NCBI RefSeq assembly: GCF_010730575.1
Contig: NZ_AP022614.1
Location: 2,914,001 to 2,978,000, forward strand
Length of the DNA stretch: 64,000 bases
DNA from: Mycobacterium parmense
GTDB lineage: Bacteria > Actinomycetota > Actinomycetes > Mycobacteriales > Mycobacteriaceae
Reading direction: 5' to 3'
A program made the translations under genes and the position numbers. Positions within the stretch are counted from its first letter, which is position 1. Each line of letters begins with the position of its first letter. The notes beneath the pieces were generated by a model. The model was not told the DNA's origin. It did not search any database and saw nothing but the letters and a program-made list of their open reading frames with translations. Below are positions 52,945 through 61,790 of the stretch, one piece after another.

Positions 52945-54549
52945 TCAGCGCTGTTGCGGCCGCACGTCGCTGATCGCTGTCTCCCACTCCGGCAGGGTAA
53001 CCACTTCGGCCGCCACCTCCGGGGACCTTGGCGCGAACCTTTCCGTGCGCGCTGCTCGATCCCCCGCCCCAGGTTGAGACGGTGGCGGGGCGGTAGCTGG
53101 TGCCAGCTGGCGGTGATGGTCACCCTCACGCCCCGTGTAGCGGAGCCGCCGGAGCTCGATGTTCTCGGGGGATGAGAAGTCGATGGCTTGTCCCCCGGGT
53201 CGAGGGCCACTGGAGCGCCAGGAACGCCAGTCGTCGTCCTCGTCGCGCCAATCGTCATCGTCGGCCTTCGCAGACGGAACAACGACCTGAGGCTTGGCGG
53301 CTCTGCTCGCCTTCATCAACTCGTGGTTCAAGACGTGTCCCTGCAGCCGCGTCCATTCCTCGGGGCGGCGGTTGAAGTCGTATGCGTCCTTATACCGCCG
53401 CTGATCGACGTATTCAGGACATTCACGCACTGCCTCGAGCACCGCCTTGATCTCATCGTGTGAATGCTTCCGCAGCATGATCCTGAAGGTCTTGGCCCAG
53501 CTCGCTTTCCTGGCGTCGGAGACACGGCGATCACCGAGCGCAGCACGGAACTCGGCGAACTGCGCCACCAGCCCGTCGATCACGGCCTCGTCGGGCGGCT
53601 CCCGCCGCTTCATAGGCTTCACGGGAACCGGGGAAATGCCCGCCATGGCCTCCCGCAAGGCATCGTAGGAATTGAGGATCTGCCGCAGACGGGTGAGCTT
53701 TCGGTCCTTTTCCTTTTCGACTGCCGACTCGGGCAGGTACCCATCACACCTGACGAAAATCCAATCGACGATCTTTACCACATCGACCAGCGGATGATCG
53801 AGGACCAGTTCGACGGCACTCCTATGCCATTGGCCTAGTCGCCGCGGACCCACGGAGTCCACTGCCTTCCAGCTTTTGGCTGCGCGCTCCGCATTGTGCC
53901 GGGGCAGCACGAAGCCGTGGAAGTAGGTGACCAACCAGTCAGCTTCGCGACAAGTTTCCGACAGCCTTGTCCATTTCCGACCGGTTCCTTCGCGGCCAGG
54001 GGTGTGGGCCGGAACAGGAAGAGGTTCCGCAGAGTGCGGCCAGGTATCCAACCGCTGACCCGCCAAAAGTTCCGCTGGCGCCCCCGCGGTACCCAGGGCC
54101 GCCCGGAGGGCGGCCGACCCCGCCGGGGTATCCGAGGGTAACCCTGAGGCTGATTCTTCTTGTTGAGTAACAACAGTTAAAGAAGAGATATCACTACTTC
54201 TGGTACCTATCGGTTGTCCAGAAGTGGACAGGGGTCTGTCCACTTCTGGACACGGGTCGGGAGTTCTCTGAGCAGGCAGCGTGCCCGCCGGGATCTGGTA
54301 AAGGTTCGCCTGCTGCCAGTTGTCGCGGTACCGACACTCCTGCTTCAACAGCCCGGCGTCGCGCAGTTTGTCCAGGCACCTCCGAGTTGTCCGGTATGGA
54401 ATTCCGGCATCCCTGGCGATCTCCTTGTGGGTGAGCTGGATGCCTTCGCCCAAGTCGTTCGCGGCCAAGACCGCATGCACCTTGGCGGCCTTCATTCCCA
54501 CCGCTGCTAGGACCCCTAGATCGATGTTCGGCATCGCGCGATCGTTCAT
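52945..54549 (-). CDS. Winged-helix replication-initiation-like protein
   Basis: The 534-residue protein starts with a winged helix (KAAKVHAVLAANDLGEG, LTHKEIARDAGIPYRTTRRC, LDKLRDAGLLKQE), the form of many plasmid and phage replication initiators. A long variable linker (about 95-170) is followed by a helical part (LGQWHRSAVELVLDHPLVDV, ALREAMAGISP, EIKAVLEAVRECPEYVDQRR) and an acidic tail (DDDDWRDEDDDWRSW). It may start replication of the excised element. No repeats typical of an origin were noticed around it. Confidence 0.7.
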   Translation of the reverse strand: MNDRAMPNIDLGVLAAVGMKAAKVHAVLAANDLGEGIQLTHKEIARDAGIPYRTTRRCLDKLRDAGLLKQECRYRDNWQQANLYQIPAGTLPAQRTPDPCPEVDRPLSTSGQPIGTRSSDISSLTVVTQQEESASGLPSDTPAGSAALRAALGTAGAPAELLAGQRLDTWPHSAEPLPVPAHTPGREGTGRKWTRLSETCREADWLVTYFHGFVLPRHNAERAAKSWKAVDSVGPRRLGQWHRSAVELVLDHPLVDVVKIVDWIFVRCDGYLPESAVEKEKDRKLTRLRQILNSYDALREAMAGISPVPVKPMKRREPPDEAVIDGLVAQFAEFRAALGDRRVSDARKASWAKTFRIMLRKHSHDEIKAVLEAVRECPEYVDQRRYKDAYDFNRRPEEWTRLQGHVLNHELMKASRAAKPQVVVPSAKADDDDWRDEDDDWRSWRSSGPRPGGQAIDFSSPENIELRRLRYTGREGDHHRQLAPATAPPPSQPGAGDRAARTERFAPRSPEVAAEVVTLPEWETAISDVRPQQR

Positions 54550-54570
54550 ACCGAGCGCCCCGCGTTGCCG

Positions 54571-54837
54571 TCACGTCTGTGAACAGGCCGGAGCAATCCG
54601 ACCAGGCTCGTGGTAGTCATTGTGCGGCCGCATCCTCGCCGCGTCCCGGATAGCCCCAGCGATAGCCCGCCGCGCGTCGACGAGTCCAACGGCGTCCGGG
54701 TGGGGGCAGAGTCGACCATGGTCGATGTTAGGGCCCGCGCTGTACTTGTCGAACGCGCGCATGACCGTGAAGGTTGCATGGCAGACGTCGCAGTGCGCCC
54801 GTCCGCACCCCGCCTGACACCTTGCACCAAACGCCAT
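54571..54837 (-). CDS. FDXHR-like small zinc-binding protein
   Basis: The 88-residue protein has CQAGCGRAHCDVCHATFTVM, then FDKY and a later LCPHPDAVGL. This follows the FDXHR-type zinc motif of small actinobacterial mobile-element proteins, with HCxxCHxTF and a C-P at the end. It is just upstream (minus strand) of the replication-type gene, spaced 21 bp, so both may be co-expressed. Function is unknown; the ATG at 54837 fits. Confidence 0.65.
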   Translation of the reverse strand: MAFGARCQAGCGRAHCDVCHATFTVMRAFDKYSAGPNIDHGRLCPHPDAVGLVDARRAIAGAIRDAARMRPHNDYHEPGRIAPACSQT

Positions 54838-54958
54838 TGCGACCTGGCGGCGAGGGTCTGGGCGACTTTTCCGGCGGGGACTGTGTCATTACCACCCCGG
54901 GGGCACGTTTGACGTTCGCGGACTGTGCGACTTCCCCTAGCATCCGGGGCCGTCTTCG

Positions 54959-55201
54959 TCACGACGCCGCCTCGGAGACCCGCCTACGGACCGGCCGGAG
55001 AAGTTCGCAAAGTCTGACCCGCTGCTCGTCGGTGAGCGGGGGTGCTTCGGCCAGGACCTTCTCCACGTACTCGGTAACCGAGGAGTTGAGTTCAGGGAAG
55101 AGCGTCCGCGCTGGCCCGGGGCGGCGGGGGCCACATCTCGCCGACGCGGTCGAGTTGTTCCGTGCGGTCAACTCAGCAGGTGACTGGGATATTCGGGGCA
55201 T
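54959..55201 (-). CDS. Small hypothetical mobile-element protein
   Basis: The 80-residue frame ends in SVTEYVEKVLAEAPPLTDEQ and VRLCELLRPVRR, a helical end common in small proteins of mycobacterial mobile elements next to integrase genes. The N-terminal part is basic and less protein-like, so the start at ATG 55201 may be too far up. Function is unknown. Confidence 0.55.
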   Translation of the reverse strand: MPRISQSPAELTARNNSTASARCGPRRPGPARTLFPELNSSVTEYVEKVLAEAPPLTDEQRVRLCELLRPVRRRVSEAAS

Positions 55202-55343
55202 GCGACCGCCACCCTTATCGGGGTAGGGGGCCGCTCTCGCCCTAAAAGTGCTGCCGCGCGCAGCTACGGTAATCGCAGGAGCCGACGAATGATGAAGTTG
55301 GTAACCGCCATCATACCTGGGTCGAGCGGGGGTGCTCGCAAGG

Positions 55344-55601
55344 CTAGACAGACGTAGTCACGGGAGCGCGGCCATCGCCACCTCGATCGCCGCGACGCGC
55401 GCGCTCCACGAGCTTCGTCAGCTCGTCGCCTTCCGGCAGTTGCGGTGCCGGATCGCATTGGCAGGGGCGTCTATCCCGACGTACCCATTCACCTTCGGTG
55501 CCGTCGGGACGTGCCCAGTAACACGCAGCGGGCCGACGACAGCGGCGGCAACGGACAAGCACCAATGGTCGCGGTAGGTCGAAGATGGAGTTGCTTTTCA
55601 C
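55344..55601 (-). CDS. Small hypothetical zinc-ribbon-like protein downstream of the integrase
   Basis: The 85-residue protein starts at GTG 55601 (VKSNSIFDLPRPLVLVRC), placed by AGGTGAG, 14 bases after the integrase stop. Four Cys (RCRRCRRPAAC, PCQC) suggest a zinc ribbon. A longer frame overlaps the integrase end and is unlikely. Such small Cys-rich proteins often follow serine integrases and could be excision or DNA-binding partners; this is a guess. Confidence 0.5.
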   Translation of the reverse strand: MKSNSIFDLPRPLVLVRCRRCRRPAACYWARPDGTEGEWVRRDRRPCQCDPAPQLPEGDELTKLVERARRGDRGGDGRAPVTTSV

Positions 55602-55614
55602 CCACTCACCTCGT

Positions 55615-57165
55615 TCAGTCGTGGGGTAGCTGGCGGTGGTCGGGCTCGGGCTTGACCGCCTCCGGGCAGTGTCCATTTCGCCAGCTCACCAGGACCGATT
55701 CCGGTTCGAAGCCAGGCCCGTGCTTTTCGCGGGGCATCAGGACCACCTCCATGCCCAACGTCTCCAATACAGCCCGCTTGGCGGATACCGGCATCGCGTC
55801 CCAGGTCTCGGCCGCCCTGGGTCCTGCTAGCTGCCGCAACACCTCGAGGTCCAAGGATTGGACGGCCGCGTCACGCTCGCGGCGGGTGGCCTCCAATTCC
55901 GGCGCCAGCTTGGCCGTGATGCGCTCGAGCTGGCGAATGGTGATCTTCCCGTCGGCCTGGGAGTCGGCTGCCTCATCGAGGCGCTGCTGCAGTTCGTCGC
56001 AACGGTCTGATAGGCGGCGCGCCCGCTCGTCGTCCCCGAGCATCCAGTCCAGCGCGTCGGGCATGGCCAGCCTCCCGATGACGATCCGACCAACCAGCTC
56101 GTCGACCGCACGCATGACGCGACCGGTGCACCCGCGCGGCCCTGCGCACATGTAGATCAGGGCTTGGTCCCGTCGACCGTTTCGCCGGGCAACTCGCAGC
56201 ATGCCGCCGCAGACCCCGCATTTGCCGATGCCGTGGGTCAGCAGGTGCTTACGGGCGCCGGGGCGCGGTCCGTTGTGGCTGCGCCGCTCGGGCGCCGACA
56301 AGAGAGCCACGATCCGGTCATGCTTCGCCCGCTCAACGATCGGCTCCCAGTCGCCCGGCATCTCGGTACCGCCGTTGTCACGTTTGCGATAGCGGCGGAT
56401 GGCGGCATTGGCGTCTCGCACCACCAGCGTCCGCACCGTCGACTTGGCCCACCTCCGGGTCGGGGGCTTCCGACCCTTGGCCACCCGTTGTTCGCGAGCC
56501 TCAGCGGCAATCTTCATCCATTGGGCATAGGCGGGCGCCGGTTCGTCGCGCGCGTTCATGTCGCGGTACAGCTCGTTGAGCGATTCCCCCGCCAGCAGCC
56601 GGTCCACCAGCTCACGCACAACCGCCGCTTCGTGGTGATTGACCACCTGTCGGGCATCGATGCCGCGGCCTTCGCGATCCCACCCATAGGGCACATAACC
56701 CCAGGACCTGCCACGCCGGGCCAGGTCGGCGATGGCGGCCGAGACCCGCTCGGCCTTCACCTCCCCCTCCATGGAGTCGAAGGCGGTCATCATGTCGGCC
56801 AAGCCTCGCCCGTAGGCAGACCTGAGATCCAACGACGGTCCCTTCACCGCGATGACGTCGACGTTGTGCTGTCCGAAGGTATTGATTACCTCGGCGCGGT
56901 CCCTGCGTGACCGCATCAGGCGCGAGGATTGCCAGACGATGACATGATCCACCCGCTCCGACCGGACCAGCTCCCATACCTGCTCATATCCGGGCCTGCG
57001 TAATCCCTTGCTGGCGGTGATGTCGTTCTCCACAATCTCTGCGACGACCTCGTAACCACGTGCATAAGCCATAGCACGCATTTCGTTGAGCTGGCGGTTG
57101 ACACCGATCTGCTCGCCGGTCTTGTCCACGCTGATCCGTGCGTACAGCACGGCCCGTTCCGCCAC
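55615..57165 (-). CDS. Large serine recombinase (integrase) of the island
   Basis: The 516-residue protein is a large serine recombinase. The catalytic domain has VLYARISVD (Ser12), the RRDRAEVI and AERVSAAIADLARRGRSWG segments; then the recombinase domain (GESLNELYRDMNARDEPAP, GDWEPIVERAKHD) and a zinc ribbon (CGVCGGML, YMCAGPRGC). A coiled coil (about 385-440, CDELQQRLDEAADSQADGK) follows, as in phage integrases. GTG 57165 has AAAGGGG; a TTG at 57183 is the alternative. It starts 43 bp from the right core and catalyses attB/attP recombination. Confidence 0.95.
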   Translation of the reverse strand: MAERAVLYARISVDKTGEQIGVNRQLNEMRAMAYARGYEVVAEIVENDITASKGLRRPGYEQVWELVRSERVDHVIVWQSSRLMRSRRDRAEVINTFGQHNVDVIAVKGPSLDLRSAYGRGLADMMTAFDSMEGEVKAERVSAAIADLARRGRSWGYVPYGWDREGRGIDARQVVNHHEAAVVRELVDRLLAGESLNELYRDMNARDEPAPAYAQWMKIAAEAREQRVAKGRKPPTRRWAKSTVRTLVVRDANAAIRRYRKRDNGGTEMPGDWEPIVERAKHDRIVALLSAPERRSHNGPRPGARKHLLTHGIGKCGVCGGMLRVARRNGRRDQALIYMCAGPRGCTGRVMRAVDELVGRIVIGRLAMPDALDWMLGDDERARRLSDRCDELQQRLDEAADSQADGKITIRQLERITAKLAPELEATRRERDAAVQSLDLEVLRQLAGPRAAETWDAMPVSAKRAVLETLGMEVVLMPREKHGPGFEPESVLVSWRNGHCPEAVKPEPDHRQLPHD

Positions 57166-57207
57166 CCGAACCCCTTTGCCCAAAGTGATTCCTTCTTAGA
57201 GTTTACC

Positions 57208-57217
57208 AGCTGCCTGG
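57208..57217. repeat. attR core of the serine-integrase island
   Basis: AGCTGCCTGG repeats the left core (27197-27206) exactly. The flanks differ: ACGAG-side on the left, TTTACC on the right. A crossover anywhere within the 10 bases gives the same restored coding sequence. Confidence 0.88.
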
Positions 57218-57495
57218 GGTGCGCCGACCTGCACCGCCGGGACCGCGACGCCGCCTGGCCGGCCATCTGCGCGCAGCTCCGCGAGACCGTCGGCGTCGCC
57301 GACAGGGCCACTCTGCTGGCGACCGCGGCGCTGGCGCTCAGCCAGGTGAACCGGGTGATCGCCGCGGTGCGCGTCCAAGGCGCCGCGGACGACCCGGAAC
57401 CGCCGCAGACGCTGAACGCCACCCTCGAATTCGACCTCGACGCGGGCGCCATCGTCGCGCGGCGATGGACCCGACATCCGCTGTGCTCCTGCTGA
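57208..57495 (+). pseudogene. Rv3196 orthologue, 3' part (right of the island)
   Basis: The frame (SCLGCADLHRRDRDAAW, then PAICAQLRETVGVADRATLL) continues the 26612 gene in the same phase across the restored junction, to a stop at 57493-57495. CLGCADLHRRDRD is the conserved signature of the family. It has no start of its own and may be untranslated while the island is in place. Confidence 0.9.
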
Positions 57496-57547
57496 CACGG
57501 TGAGCGCTCACACGGCCGGAACCAGTTGTTAGGAGATCAACACAACG

Positions 57548-58906
57548 ATGCGGCGCACCGTCGTGGATGATGGAGACGTGGCAGACATCAAGCGGGGCCG
57601 TGCTGCGCGAAACGCGAAGCTGGCCAGCATTCCCGTCGGCTTCGCCGGCCGGGCGGCGCTCGGCTTCGGGAAACGCCTGACCGGCAAATCCAAGGACGAA
57701 GTCCAAGCCGAAATGCTGGAGAAGGCCGCCAACCAGCTGTTCACCGTCCTCGGTGAACTCAAGGGCGGGGCGATGAAGGTCGGCCAGGCCCTGTCGGTGA
57801 TGGAAGCCGCGATCCCCGACGAGTTCGGCGAGCCCTACCGCGAGGCGCTGACCAAGCTGCAGAAGGACGCCCCGCCGCTGCCCGCGGCCAAGGTGCACCG
57901 GGTGCTGGACGCGCAGCTGGGCACCAAATGGCGCGACCGGTTCAGCTCGTTCGACGACACGCCGGTGGCCTCGGCCAGCATCGGCCAGGTGCACAAGGCG
58001 GTGTGGTCCGACGGCCGCGACGTCGCCGTCAAGATCCAGTACCCGGGCGCCGACGAGGCGCTGCGCGCCGACCTCAAGACCATGCAGCGGATGGTCGGCG
58101 TCCTCAAGCAGCTCTCCCCCGGCGCCGACGTCCAGGGCGTCGTCGACGAGCTGATCCAGCGCACCGAGATGGAACTGGACTACCGGCTCGAGGCCGACAA
58201 CCAGCGCGCGTTCGCGAAGGCCTACCACGACCATCCGCACTTCGCGGTGCCGCGCGTCGTGGCGAGCTCACCGAAGGTGGTGATCCAGGAGTGGATCCAG
58301 GGCGTGCCGATGGCGGAGATCATCCGCGACGGCAGCCCCGAGGAGCGCGACCTGATCGGTACCCGGCTGACCGAGCTCACCTTCGACGCGCCGCGCCGGC
58401 TCGGGATGATGCACGGCGACGCCCACCCCGGGAACTTCATGCTGCTGCCCGACGGCCGGATGGGGGTCATCGACTTCGGTGCCGTGGCCCCGCTGCCCGG
58501 GGGCTTACCGATCGAGCTCGGGTTGATCATGCGGGCGGCCCTGCACAAGAACTACGACCTGCTGCTGCCGACCATGGAGAAGGTCGGCTTCATCCAGAAG
58601 GGGCAGCAGGTGTCGGTCCGCGACATCGACGAGATGCTGCGCCAGTACGTCGAGCCCATCGAGGTCGACGTCTTCCACTACACCCGCAAGTGGCTGCAGA
58701 AGATGACGGTCGGGCAGATCGACCGCTCGGTCTCCCAGATCAAGACGGCCCGGCAGATGGACCTGCCCGTCCAGCTGGCCATTCCGATGCGGGTCATCTC
58801 GTCGGTGGCCGCGATCCTCTGCCAGCTCAACGCGCACGTGCCGATCAAGCGGCTGTCCGAAGAGCTGATCCCCGGCTTCGCCGAACCCGACTCCGTCGTC
58901 GTCTGA
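57548..58906 (+). CDS. ABC1/UbiB-family atypical kinase, Rv3197 orthologue
   Basis: The 452-residue protein carries the UbiB kinase-like marks: ELKGGAMKVGQALSVM (KxGQ), ASIGQVHKAVW, VAVKIQYPG (ATP Lys), MHGDAHPGNFMLL (catalytic HxD-type) and VIDFGAVA. UbiB/ADCK proteins bind ATP and support lipid-quinone metabolism; in mycobacteria the Rv3197 neighbour to whiB7 has been linked to antibiotic tolerance. ATG 57548 is used; GTG 57578 with a close GGAG is an alternative. It is convergent with whiB7, 46 bp apart. Confidence 0.93.
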   Translation: MRRTVVDDGDVADIKRGRAARNAKLASIPVGFAGRAALGFGKRLTGKSKDEVQAEMLEKAANQLFTVLGELKGGAMKVGQALSVMEAAIPDEFGEPYREALTKLQKDAPPLPAAKVHRVLDAQLGTKWRDRFSSFDDTPVASASIGQVHKAVWSDGRDVAVKIQYPGADEALRADLKTMQRMVGVLKQLSPGADVQGVVDELIQRTEMELDYRLEADNQRAFAKAYHDHPHFAVPRVVASSPKVVIQEWIQGVPMAEIIRDGSPEERDLIGTRLTELTFDAPRRLGMMHGDAHPGNFMLLPDGRMGVIDFGAVAPLPGGLPIELGLIMRAALHKNYDLLLPTMEKVGFIQKGQQVSVRDIDEMLRQYVEPIEVDVFHYTRKWLQKMTVGQIDRSVSQIKTARQMDLPVQLAIPMRVISSVAAILCQLNAHVPIKRLSEELIPGFAEPDSVVV

Positions 58907-58952
58907 TCCCCTGCCGGCGTGTTGGCCGGTGGAGCGGGCCGCCGCCGCGGGT

Positions 58953-59219
58953 TCAGGCCGCGACTTGCGCCTTGCGGGGGCGTCCGCGCGGGCGTTTGTA
59001 GTCCAGGATCGAGCCGCGGTCGAAGATCTCGCCGCCCCACACACCCCAGGGTTCGGCGCGTTCGACAGCGGCCGCCAGGCACTGGCGCCGGATCGGGCAG
59101 CCGGCGCACAGCGCCTTGGCGTGTTCGAGATCGGCAGGGGCCTCGGCGAACCAGAGATCAGGGTCGCCGACGTGACACGGCAGTGCTGCTCTGAAGACCT
59201 GTCTGGGGATTTCCGACAT
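58953..59219 (-). CDS. whiB7: WhiB7 iron-sulfur transcription factor
   Basis: The 88-residue protein has the WhiB 4Fe-4S ligands (LPCHVG, LCAGC, QCLAAA), the GVWGGEIF turn and an AT-hook end (RPRGRPRK), exactly like WhiB7. It binds the sigma factor and A+T-rich sites to switch on intrinsic antibiotic resistance genes. ATG 59219 is chosen by homology; a longer in-frame start at 59435 lies in the leader and is not used. It is preceded by an attenuation leader (59290-59565). uvrD2 is upstream on the same strand, as in M. tuberculosis. Confidence 0.96.
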   Translation of the reverse strand: MSEIPRQVFRAALPCHVGDPDLWFAEAPADLEHAKALCAGCPIRRQCLAAAVERAEPWGVWGGEIFDRGSILDYKRPRGRPRKAQVAA

Positions 59220-59289
59220 GTCCTGGATACCTGCTTCCTGGTCGGGTGGTTCTCCGTTTGCGGTGATCCGGGCCAGGTGGACTGTCGGG

Positions 59290-59329
59290 AAAAACGAGGG
59301 CCACGGATCCTTGACTCGGGTCCGTGGCC
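59290..59329 (-). terminator. Intrinsic terminator in the whiB7 leader (attenuator)
   Basis: On the minus strand a perfect 9-bp hairpin (GGCCACGGA with TCCGTGGCC, 59299-59307 and 59321-59329) is followed by CTCGTTTTT (the U-run at 59290-59294). It lies between the upstream ORF and whiB7, so it can stop transcription before the gene. Ribosome stalling on the upstream ORF would be expected to prevent the hairpin from forming. Confidence 0.8.
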
Positions 59330-59355
59330 ATCTGGGTGAATACCGGGCTATGCGC

Positions 59356-59487
59356 TCAGGTATGGCTCCGATCCACGGACGCGGTCGCGGCGGCGGCGCG
59401 GTGCTTGACCGCGGCCGCCGGTGCGGCGGCGGCATGGGAGATGCGCGCGGCCGGCGCCGCAGACAACTTCAACGCGTCGTTGATCAT
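59356..59487 (-). CDS. Upstream ORF in the whiB7 leader (43 codons)
   Basis: On the minus strand an ATG at 59487, 8 bases after AGGGAGG, opens a 43-codon frame (MINDALKLSAAPAARISHAA, then an Ala-rich end) that stops at 59356-59358, 26 bases before the terminator stem. Leader peptides of this sort set the whiB7 attenuator in other mycobacteria. A role as a ribosome-speed sensor is from that knowledge. Confidence 0.72.
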   Translation of the reverse strand: MINDALKLSAAPAARISHAAAAPAAAVKHRAAAATASVDRSHT

Positions 59488-59527
59488 CGCGGCCACCTCC
59501 CTTTCACGCCCTCAGACTGCGGTTTCG

Positions 59528-59565
59528 AGGGTAGACGGTCGGCGCCGGTCCCCACAACCGAATTT
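59528..59565 (-). promoter_or_regulatory. whiB7 promoter with an A+T-rich WhiB7 site
   Basis: On the minus strand, AAATTCGG (A+T part near 59561-59565) sits just before TTGTGG (-35, 59552-59557), with TACCCT (-10, 59528-59533) 18 bases further on. WhiB7 self-activates through an A+T-rich stretch just upstream of the -35, so this fits. The transcript would start near 59521 and contain the upstream ORF and terminator. Confidence 0.6.
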
Positions 59566-59585
59566 CTGACCTGCGCGTTCGCCCT

Positions 59586-61694
59586 TCAGCGTGCGCGGAC
59601 CAAGGCCAGCACGTCGGCGCCGTACTGTTCGAGCTTGCGCGCGCCGATGCCCGGGATGGCGATCAGCGCCTCCTCGTCGCCGGGCCGCAGTTCGGCGATC
59701 GCGATCAGCGTGTTGTCGGTGAAGACGACGTAGGCGGGCACCTTCTGCTCCTTGGCGACGTCCAGTCGCCACGCCTTGAGCCGCCCCAACAGCTCCTCGT
59801 CGATGTCGGCGGCGCACGTCTCGCAGCGCCGCAGCATGACGGCCGCGGCGCTGGCCAGGTCCTTGTTGCAGACCCGGCAGCGGGTGGTGCCGCCGCGGTT
59901 GCGGCGCGACCGGCTGGGGGCCGGGTCCGCCCGCGTCTGCGGCGCAATGCCGTTGAGGAACCGCGAGGGCTTGCGGCTCTGCCGCCCGCCGGGGCTGCGG
60001 GCAAGCGCCCAGCTGAGCGCCAAATGCACCCTGGCCCTTGTGATTCCGACGTACAAGAGCCGACGCTCCTCTTCGACCGGCTCGCTCTCGGCGCCGTGGG
60101 ACAGCGCGTGCGAGATGGGCAGCGTGCCGTCGGCCAGCCCGACCAGGAAGACCGCGTCCCACTCGAGGCCCTTGGCGGCGTGCAGCGACGCCAGCGTGAC
60201 GCCCTGCACCACCGGTGGGTGCCGCGCGTCGGCGCGCGACCGCAGTTCGGCGACCAGCCCATCGAGGCCGAGCTGCGGGCGCTGCGCCACCTCGTCGTCC
60301 ACCAGTTCGGCCAGTGCGGTCAACGCCTCCCAGCGCTCGCGGGCCTTGGTACCGGCCGGCTCCTCGGCCGTCAGTCCCAGCGGTTCCAGGACCGCGCGCA
60401 CCACCTCCGGCACCGAGCCCTCGGCGTCGCGATCGGCGGCGCGCTGCAGCGCCAGCATTGCCTGCTTGATCTCCTGACGGGTGAAGAATCCCTCGCCGCC
60501 GCGGACCTGATAGGCGATGCCCGCCTCGGTCAGCGCCTCCTCGTAGATCTCGGACTGCGCGTTGACCCGGTACAGGACGGCGATCTCGGCGGGCGGGGTG
60601 CCCGATTCAATCAGCCCGGCGATCGACTTGGCCACCGCGGCGGCCTCGGCACGCTCGTCGGGGTGCTCGTCGAAGGACGGGGCCGGCCCGGGCGGGCGCT
60701 GGCCGACGAGGTGCAGCTTGCTGCCGGCCACCCGGCCCCGCGCCGCGGCGATCACCTGGTTGGCCAGGGAGACGACCTGCGGGGTGGACCGGTAGTCGCG
60801 CTCCAGGCGCACCACGGTGGCGTCGGGGAAGCGGCGCGAGAAGTCGAGCAGGAACCGAGGCGAAGCCCCGGTGAACGAATAGATGGTCTGGTTGGCGTCA
60901 CCGACGACGGTCAGGTCGTCCCGGTCGCCAAGCCACGCCGAGAGCACCCGCTGCTGCAGCGGCGTGACGTCCTGGTACTCGTCGACGACGAAGCAGCGGT
61001 AGCGGTCGCGGAACTCCTCGGCCACGGCGGCGTCGTTCTCGATGGCCGCCGCGGTGTGCAGCAGCAGATCGTCGAAGTCGAGCAGCGTGACCGATTGGTC
61101 GACGGTCTTGAGGGCCTCATAGGCGGCGTAGACGGCCGCCGTCTTGGCGGCGTCCAACGGGGCGTCCCGACCCGCGGCGGCCACGGCGGCCGGATACTGC
61201 TCGGGGCCGATGAGCGACGCCTTGGCCCACTCGATCTCACCGGCCAGGTCGCGCACGTCGTCGGTGCCGGCGTTGACCCTCGAGCGGTTGGCCGCGCGGG
61301 CCACGATCGCGAACTTGCTGTCGAGCAGCTGCCAACCCGTGTCACCGACCACGCGCGGCCAGAAGTACCGCAGCTGGCGGTGCGCGGCCGCGTGAAACGT
61401 CAACGCCTGTACCGCGCCCACGCCCGCCGCAGAGTTCGCCGCCCCGTCGAGCGCCCGCAGCCGCGAACGCATCTCCCCCGCCGCGCGCTGGGTGAACGTG
61501 ACCGCCAGCACCTGCGCGGGAGCGACGTGACCGCCCGCCACGAGATGGGCGATACGGTGCGTTATGGTGCGGGTCTTGCCCGTGCCGGCGCCCGCGAGGA
61601 CACACACCGGGCCACGCGGAGCCAGCACGGCATCGCGCTGCTCGTCGTCCAGCCCCGCGGTCAAGGCATCGGCGACCATCGGCATGGCCCCCAT
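59586..61694 (-). CDS. uvrD2: UvrD2 superfamily I DNA helicase
   Basis: The 702-residue helicase has a Walker A at residues 35-41 (AGAGTGKT), motif Ia ([15 protein letters not shown]), Walker B DEYQDV, motif [16 protein letters not shown], motif [14 protein letters not shown], and motifs V/VI ([24 protein letters not shown]). A four-Cys zinc piece ([12 protein letters not shown]) and a C-terminal HRDC domain ([32 protein letters not shown]) complete the UvrD2 plan. It unwinds DNA with 3'-5' polarity and is essential in M. tuberculosis. ATG 61694 gives the usual ~700-residue length. Confidence 0.96.
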   Translation of the reverse strand: MGAMPMVADALTAGLDDEQRDAVLAPRGPVCVLAGAGTGKTRTITHRIAHLVAGGHVAPAQVLAVTFTQRAAGEMRSRLRALDGAANSAAGVGAVQALTFHAAAHRQLRYFWPRVVGDTGWQLLDSKFAIVARAANRSRVNAGTDDVRDLAGEIEWAKASLIGPEQYPAAVAAAGRDAPLDAAKTAAVYAAYEALKTVDQSVTLLDFDDLLLHTAAAIENDAAVAEEFRDRYRCFVVDEYQDVTPLQQRVLSAWLGDRDDLTVVGDANQTIYSFTGASPRFLLDFSRRFPDATVVRLERDYRSTPQVVSLANQVIAAARGRVAGSKLHLVGQRPPGPAPSFDEHPDERAEAAAVAKSIAGLIESGTPPAEIAVLYRVNAQSEIYEEALTEAGIAYQVRGGEGFFTRQEIKQAMLALQRAADRDAEGSVPEVVRAVLEPLGLTAEEPAGTKARERWEALTALAELVDDEVAQRPQLGLDGLVAELRSRADARHPPVVQGVTLASLHAAKGLEWDAVFLVGLADGTLPISHALSHGAESEPVEEERRLLYVGITRARVHLALSWALARSPGGRQSRKPSRFLNGIAPQTRADPAPSRSRRNRGGTTRCRVCNKDLASAAAVMLRRCETCAADIDEELLGRLKAWRLDVAKEQKVPAYVVFTDNTLIAIAELRPGDEEALIAIPGIGARKLEQYGADVLALVRAR

Positions 61695-61790
61695 CTTGTC
61701 AGTGATGGCCGACAGCCCGCGCGCAGCGCCACGCCGCCGCACACCCCCCGAGCGCGGAATGCATCGACACCCGGCTACGTTTGAGGGCTT

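Larger units (their letters stand above)
27207..57207. mobile_element. ~30-kb integrative island carrying defence genes, inserted in the Rv3196 orthologue
   Basis: The island lies between two 10-bp core copies and carries its large serine recombinase gene 43 bp inside the right end. It interrupts a gene that is intact in the M. tuberculosis order. It encodes a winged-helix replication-type protein, a zinc-finger (FDXHR-like) protein, secreted type VII/DUF732 cargo, and at least two defence-like modules (TIR-caspase-RyR, DISARM-like). No virion or conjugation genes were seen, so it may be a plasmid- or satellite-like element that needs a helper, or an integrated non-mobilising island. The predicted attP has weakly matching arms (GTTTACC left, GGTTAATCAC right). 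Confidence 0.9.

Noticed and set aside
59220..59435. 72-codon N-terminal extension of whiB7
   Set aside because: It runs through the attenuator hairpin; WhiB7 homologues are ~90 residues and start near 59219.
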